A stretch of DNA of 64,000 bases, taken from Candidatus Desulfosporosinus nitrosoreducens. GTDB taxonomy: Bacteria; Bacillota; Desulfitobacteriia; Desulfitobacteriales; Desulfitobacteriaceae. The stretch's first letter is position 1. Each line of letters starts with the position of its first letter. Positions 60,904 through 64,000 of the stretch are shown one piece after another. The position numbers and the translations under genes are program-made. Location: NCBI RefSeq assembly GCF_030954495.1, contig NZ_JAVHUW010000043.1:1-64000 (forward strand), in the 5' to 3' direction. The notes beneath the pieces are model-generated. The model did no database searches and was not told the origin of the DNA. It saw only the letters and a program-made list of their open reading frames with translations.

Positions 60904-62010
60904 TTATTTACCGGTTGCCGCCGCAACCATGGCTTGTACGTTTTCTAATTTAGCGTCGATAGGAATATCGCAGCCTGAATGAAGGATGAAACCTGTGGGC
61001 CCGAGCTCCTCAATGAGCTTGCGGCTATATTTATAGACTTCATCGGGAGTTCCCAGCGATAACATGGATGGCGGTACATCCCCCATAATACACATGGTGT
61101 CCCCTAAGATTTCTTTAGCCTTGTAGATATCCGTCATACCATCCGGGGCAAAGATGCATTTACCTTTAGGCAAGACTTTGAATCTGGCGAGATCACGTCC
61201 CCAATCGGAATCAAAGTGTAATATAGGGGTGACACCGGCCTCAATGACTTCATTAATAACTTTCTCCATATATGGGAAGACAAAACGATCCCACAAGGGC
61301 TGGGAAAGCATCGAACCTGCCGCGCGCCAACCGCCTACCCACATATATTTTTTCCCGATTTGTTTTGTCGTTTCTAAAGCCTGTTTTGTCATGAAGGGCA
61401 TCATCGCAGCCATGGCTGCCTCCACTTTATCCGGCATCTTATATAGGTCACGCACAAATTTCGCGAAGGAACGCGCCCCGCATAAGATTTCGAAGGGAAT
61501 AGTCGCCATGACACCACCCAGAACAGGGATGCCCTTAGCATTCCACAGATCAAATATTTCCGGAGTGTCCTGAGCATCTGCCATGACATCTTGCAGAATG
61601 GTTGGACTAATTCTTTCCGTGAGATATTGTCCCAGCCAGTTAGGCCAGCCCTCATTGATAATTCGCTCATAATCTTCCTGTTTCATCAGTTCTTGTTCAT
61701 GAACCTGCCAACCGGCATCCGCCGGAAGTTCTACACCGGGTAGTTTGACCTTGCTAAGCCACAATAAGGACAGGGCGCTCGGAAAGAAGGAACCATAATC
61801 AATTCCATCAAACCCGCCGATCATATCGGCGGCTTCAATCATCACTCTCGCTGCTGTAAAACTGCTTTTTACGAATTCCGATAGAGGCGTCTTAGTTACA
61901 CGGGCAGCAAAGGATGTATATAAGGCAACTACCGGAACCCTGTCCGGTTTTTCAAGTGCCAGCGCTTGGGTAATCCTGGCTTCCCGTTCAAGCAATAGAC
62001 TATTACTCAT
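60904..62010 (-). CDS. URO-D-family corrinoid methyltransferase (MT1-like)
   Basis: A 368-residue methyltransferase of the uroporphyrinogen-decarboxylase-like (MtaA/MtvB/CmuA) group. By context it transfers methyl from a methylated substrate to the corrinoid protein 2 bp upstream. The Zn motif, usually H-x-C, reads HFD at 265-267; Cys347 in HSGCDIP is the downstream ligand. The DGMTDIYKAKEILGD segment and MCIMGDVP fit the methylated-aromatic O-demethylase subgroup by memory, but I cannot verify this. Ribosome binding site GGGGGTG. It is the third gene of the first operon (MeTr, corrinoid protein, URO-D). Confidence 0.85.
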   Translation of the reverse strand: MSNSLLLEREARITQALALEKPDRVPVVALYTSFAARVTKTPLSEFVKSSFTAARVMIEAADMIGGFDGIDYGSFFPSALSLLWLSKVKLPGVELPADAGWQVHEQELMKQEDYERIINEGWPNWLGQYLTERISPTILQDVMADAQDTPEIFDLWNAKGIPVLGGVMATIPFEILCGARSFAKFVRDLYKMPDKVEAAMAAMMPFMTKQALETTKQIGKKYMWVGGWRAAGSMLSQPLWDRFVFPYMEKVINEVIEAGVTPILHFDSDWGRDLARFKVLPKGKCIFAPDGMTDIYKAKEILGDTMCIMGDVPPSMLSLGTPDEVYKYSRKLIEELGPTGFILHSGCDIPIDAKLENVQAMVAAATGK

Positions 62011-62012
62011 TG

Positions 62013-62642
62013 TTAATTCACCCCCATAATCTTTTTACAAGCTTCAACCGCTTCTTGGGCATTCCTGCAAAGACCGTCAGCCCCCACATAGTCCTTAACC
62101 TTTTGGTCAGTCGGCCCGCCGCCGATTAAAACGGTCCGCCCTTCCCGCAGGCCCGCCTCTTCGATCGCCGCTATAGTTCCTTTCATATTATCAAAGGCGG
62201 AGGTTAAAAGACAGGATAAGCCAATAATTTGGGGATTATGTTCTTTGATAGCCTCGACAAACCTCTCATAAGGGACATCGACCCCCAAGTCAATGACATT
62301 GAACCCGTTACACTTTAAGATGGTGACCACGATATCCTTGCCGATATCATGAATATCTTCTTTGACCGTACCCATGACCACAGTGCCCAAGGTTTCGGAG
62401 GCATTAGTGCCGAAGGCATCCCCTAAAAGACCGGTGGCCTCCTTAAAGACGTCGGCAGACATGATCAGTTCGGAGAGAAAGTATTCCTTCGCTTCAAACT
62501 TCTGGCCCACTTCCTCCATACCTTTTTGCAAAGCCGCCAGGATGTCAAATACCGGAGCCCCTTGGTCATAGGAATCTTTAACCAAAGCCAGTAATGAATC
62601 CTCTTCCAGTTCCGCCAGATGTTTGGAAATTGCCTCGTACAT
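62013..62642 (-). CDS. Corrinoid (cobalamin-binding) methyl-carrier protein 1
   Basis: A 209-residue two-domain corrinoid protein with a helical cap (about 5-80) and a B12 domain. D-x-H-x-x-G reads EDIHDIGKD (His98 as cobalt ligand), followed by NVIDLGVDVPYERFVEA, GLSCLLTSAFD and IGGGPT. Like carrier 2, but with its own MT1 gene downstream. It accepts methyl from the URO-D protein and gives it to the pterin methyltransferase. Ribosome binding site AGAGGGGGAA. Confidence 0.9.
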   Translation of the reverse strand: MYEAISKHLAELEEDSLLALVKDSYDQGAPVFDILAALQKGMEEVGQKFEAKEYFLSELIMSADVFKEATGLLGDAFGTNASETLGTVVMGTVKEDIHDIGKDIVVTILKCNGFNVIDLGVDVPYERFVEAIKEHNPQIIGLSCLLTSAFDNMKGTIAAIEEAGLREGRTVLIGGGPTDQKVKDYVGADGLCRNAQEAVEACKKIMGVN

Positions 62643-62760
62643 GATTTTTCCCCCTCTTTTAGTAAATTAAAAATTTCATTATTATGCGCAATCTTCCGCT
62701 TTTAAGTATTTCCTGAAGCCGTTAAACACACGTTATCACTGGGACGGCTCCAACCTGTTT

Positions 62761-63561
62761 CTAGGCATACAGACCTTTACGATGGGCTTTTAAGTATCCC
62801 CTGCAGTACTTATCCTGACCGGTAAGAGCTGTGGCGATATACAAAGCGCCCATCATATCTTTGTTGGTAGGGTCCAGAATAAAGCCATCCATCCCCATAG
62901 CCATGGTCTGCACCATAAACAGCCGGTTAATCAGGGCTCTGTTGGGAAGACTATAGGAAACATTGCTTAGCCCGCACATGAAATGAACCTCAGGATAGGC
63001 CTCTTTAATCAGCCTAATGCTCTCTAATACTTCCCGGCCATAGATATCTCCGGCACTGATAGGCTTAATCAAGGGATCAAGATAAATATCCTGCTGAGAA
63101 ATACCCTCAGCCTCTAATTTAGCGACTAAATCCCTTGCGATCCGCAGCCGGTCTTTTGCCGTTTCCGGCATTCCGGCATCCTCTATGCATAGGGCTACTA
63201 TTTTGGCGTTATACTTTTTTATTAAGGGCAGTACGCTTTGCAACCGCTTTTCTTCAGCAGTGATCGAGTTGATCATGGGATTCGCCGATTTACTCAGTTC
63301 CAAGCCCGCAATCAAGGCTTCGCTGCTGGGGCTGTCAATACACAACGGCAGGTTTGTCACCTCCTGGACCGCATTAACGAGCCACTCCATCATGGCGACT
63401 TCTTCACCAACCATTGTCCCGCAGTTAATGTCCAAGTAGTTGGCTCCCGCTTCTTCCTGAGCTTTGGCAATTTGTTGAATATAGTCACTATCTCTCTTCT
63501 CGACTGCTTCACGGATTACTTTCCGACTAGTGTTTATCAATTCCCCAACGACGACGACCAT
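62761..63561 (-). CDS. Pterin (methyl-THF):corrinoid methyltransferase
   Basis: A 266-residue TIM-barrel methyltransferase (MeTr/MtvA/AcsE-like, dihydropteroate-synthase fold). GELINTSRKVIREAVEKRD opens it; INCGTMVG, CIDSPSSEA and the pterin-site motif MCGLSNVSYSLPNR (about 195-210) are typical. It moves the methyl group from the corrinoid protein to tetrahydrofolate, or the reverse. It starts at ATG 63561 after GAGGAGG with 6-nt spacing. The longer frame (TTG 63567) is rejected. It is the first gene of the three-component operon. Confidence 0.9.
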   Translation of the reverse strand: MVVVVGELINTSRKVIREAVEKRDSDYIQQIAKAQEEAGANYLDINCGTMVGEEVAMMEWLVNAVQEVTNLPLCIDSPSSEALIAGLELSKSANPMINSITAEEKRLQSVLPLIKKYNAKIVALCIEDAGMPETAKDRLRIARDLVAKLEAEGISQQDIYLDPLIKPISAGDIYGREVLESIRLIKEAYPEVHFMCGLSNVSYSLPNRALINRLFMVQTMAMGMDGFILDPTNKDMMGALYIATALTGQDKYCRGYLKAHRKGLYA

Positions 63562-63587
63562 CCCCAACCTCCTCGCTTTCCTTGGTG

Positions 63588-63705
63588 CACATGTGTACTC
63601 TAGTTAAATTTATAAAAAAAATAAACATCTGGGTTTTAATTAATTTATTAACATGTGTACACATGTGTATGTGATAATCATACTTAAGTGTCGCTATTTT
63701 GTCAA
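63588..63705 (-). promoter_or_regulatory. Promoter and GntR-type operators of the methyltransferase operon
   Basis: On the minus strand TTGACA (63705-63700), 17-bp spacer, TATGAT (63682-63677). Just downstream the perfect 16-bp palindrome ACATGTGTACACATGT (63651-63666) fits a GntR dimer. CACATGTG (63588-63595) near the ribosome binding site is a possible second site. The A/T-rich 5' leader of about 110 nt has no other clear element. Confidence 0.8.
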
Positions 63706-63716
63706 TAGTGAAAAAA

Positions 63717-63863
63717 CTAGGAAATGCCGGTTAATTTTTCTCTTCTGTCCTCATAATTATCGTTAGTCTTCCGGTATGGTACCGTTCTATGTATCCCAAG
63801 CAAACGGGATGCTTTGCAGACCCTGCCGTTACATTCATTTATTTCCTGAGCTTTAGCCGCATT
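63717..63863 (-). pseudogene. Remnant of a sigma-54 activator (Fis-type helix-turn-helix)
   Basis: The minus-strand frame reads EINECNGRVCKASRLLGIHR and TVPYRKTND. This is the C-terminal DNA-binding end of NtrC-type activators (ALxxxNGNxxxAARLLGIxRTTLYRKL). No AAA+ ATPase core precedes it, and the upstream codons to 63938 are unrelated. It is likely a remnant of an activator that once controlled the adjacent operon. The remaining bases to 64000 hold nothing recognisable. Confidence 0.6.
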
Positions 63864-64000
63864 GATCGGAACGGCCAGGTAAATGAGCTTTTTACCGGCT
63901 AAAACTATGGAAACTAATAGTTGGAAGATCAAGAGCATTGCCGTTTCGTGCTATTCCGAACTATAAAAAAAGGGGCTGCAAAATTTAATGGTATCAATAA

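Overview
The window looks like chromosomal DNA of a low-to-medium-GC, anaerobic Firmicute of the Desulfosporosinus/Desulfitobacterium (Peptococcaceae) type. This is inferred from gene content: corrinoid methyltransferase genes, a membrane CCG-type iron-sulfur oxidoreductase, a rifamycin phosphotransferase, cell-wall-binding-repeat proteins and strong Gram-positive ribosome binding sites. No rRNA, tRNA, CRISPR array, intact insertion sequence or replication origin was seen.

Layout. 1-9.6 kb: an inverted-repeat element at the very start, a BlaR1-type sensor protease behind a gutted BlaI gene, a methyltransferase, a four-repeat acidic protein, a periplasmic-sensor diguanylate cyclase, a metallo-beta-lactamase-fold enzyme and a RidA-family protein. 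9.8-17.2 kb: an XPB-type helicase with a partner protein, then rifamycin phosphotransferase (rph) under a TetR repressor whose operator lies inside a consensus promoter. 17.9-33.2 kb: single-gene accessory units, including a serine hydrolase, a phosphotransferase, flavin reductase and nitroreductase-like genes, methyltransferases, a short-chain dehydrogenase, a PadR-controlled efflux pump, a ParE/Phd toxin-antitoxin pair and three TetR regulators in all. 33.5-44.1 kb: an EMO-like membrane Fe-S oxidoreductase, a cell-wall-binding lytic transglycosylase, a beta-propeller lipoprotein, a small secreted repeat protein and a 1006-residue hybrid histidine kinase. 44.7-53.8 kb: thioredoxin reductase and thioredoxin, two MFS carriers, an alkaline-phosphatase-superfamily hydrolase and an MBL hydrolase, with a divergent LysR regulator. 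54.9-63.7 kb: a corrinoid-dependent methyl-transfer locus.

The methyl-transfer locus is the most interesting part. All its genes lie on the minus strand. The first operon makes a pterin methyltransferase (MeTr), a corrinoid protein and a URO-D-family substrate methyltransferase, the standard three-component demethylase. A second transcription unit has its own promoter. It makes a corrinoid reactivation ATPase, a GntR/UTRA regulator, a second corrinoid protein, a DUF1638 protein, a CobW-type GTPase, an unrecognised 150-residue protein and a stand-alone MetH-activation-like protein. This second set has a corrinoid carrier but no recognisable methyltransferase, so it may be a little-described corrinoid system. 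Similar palindromes near both promoters suggest GntR controls both units. The nearby transporters and hydrolases could supply a methylated substrate, but this is inference.

A second theme is decay. At least seven intergenic stretches hold recognisable scraps of genes: BlaI, LacI, an Rph/PEP synthase, a short-chain dehydrogenase, a DUF169 protein, a 3-hydroxyacyl-CoA dehydrogenase and a sigma-54 activator. Many start sites below were moved from the longest reading frame to the codon with the best ribosome binding site.
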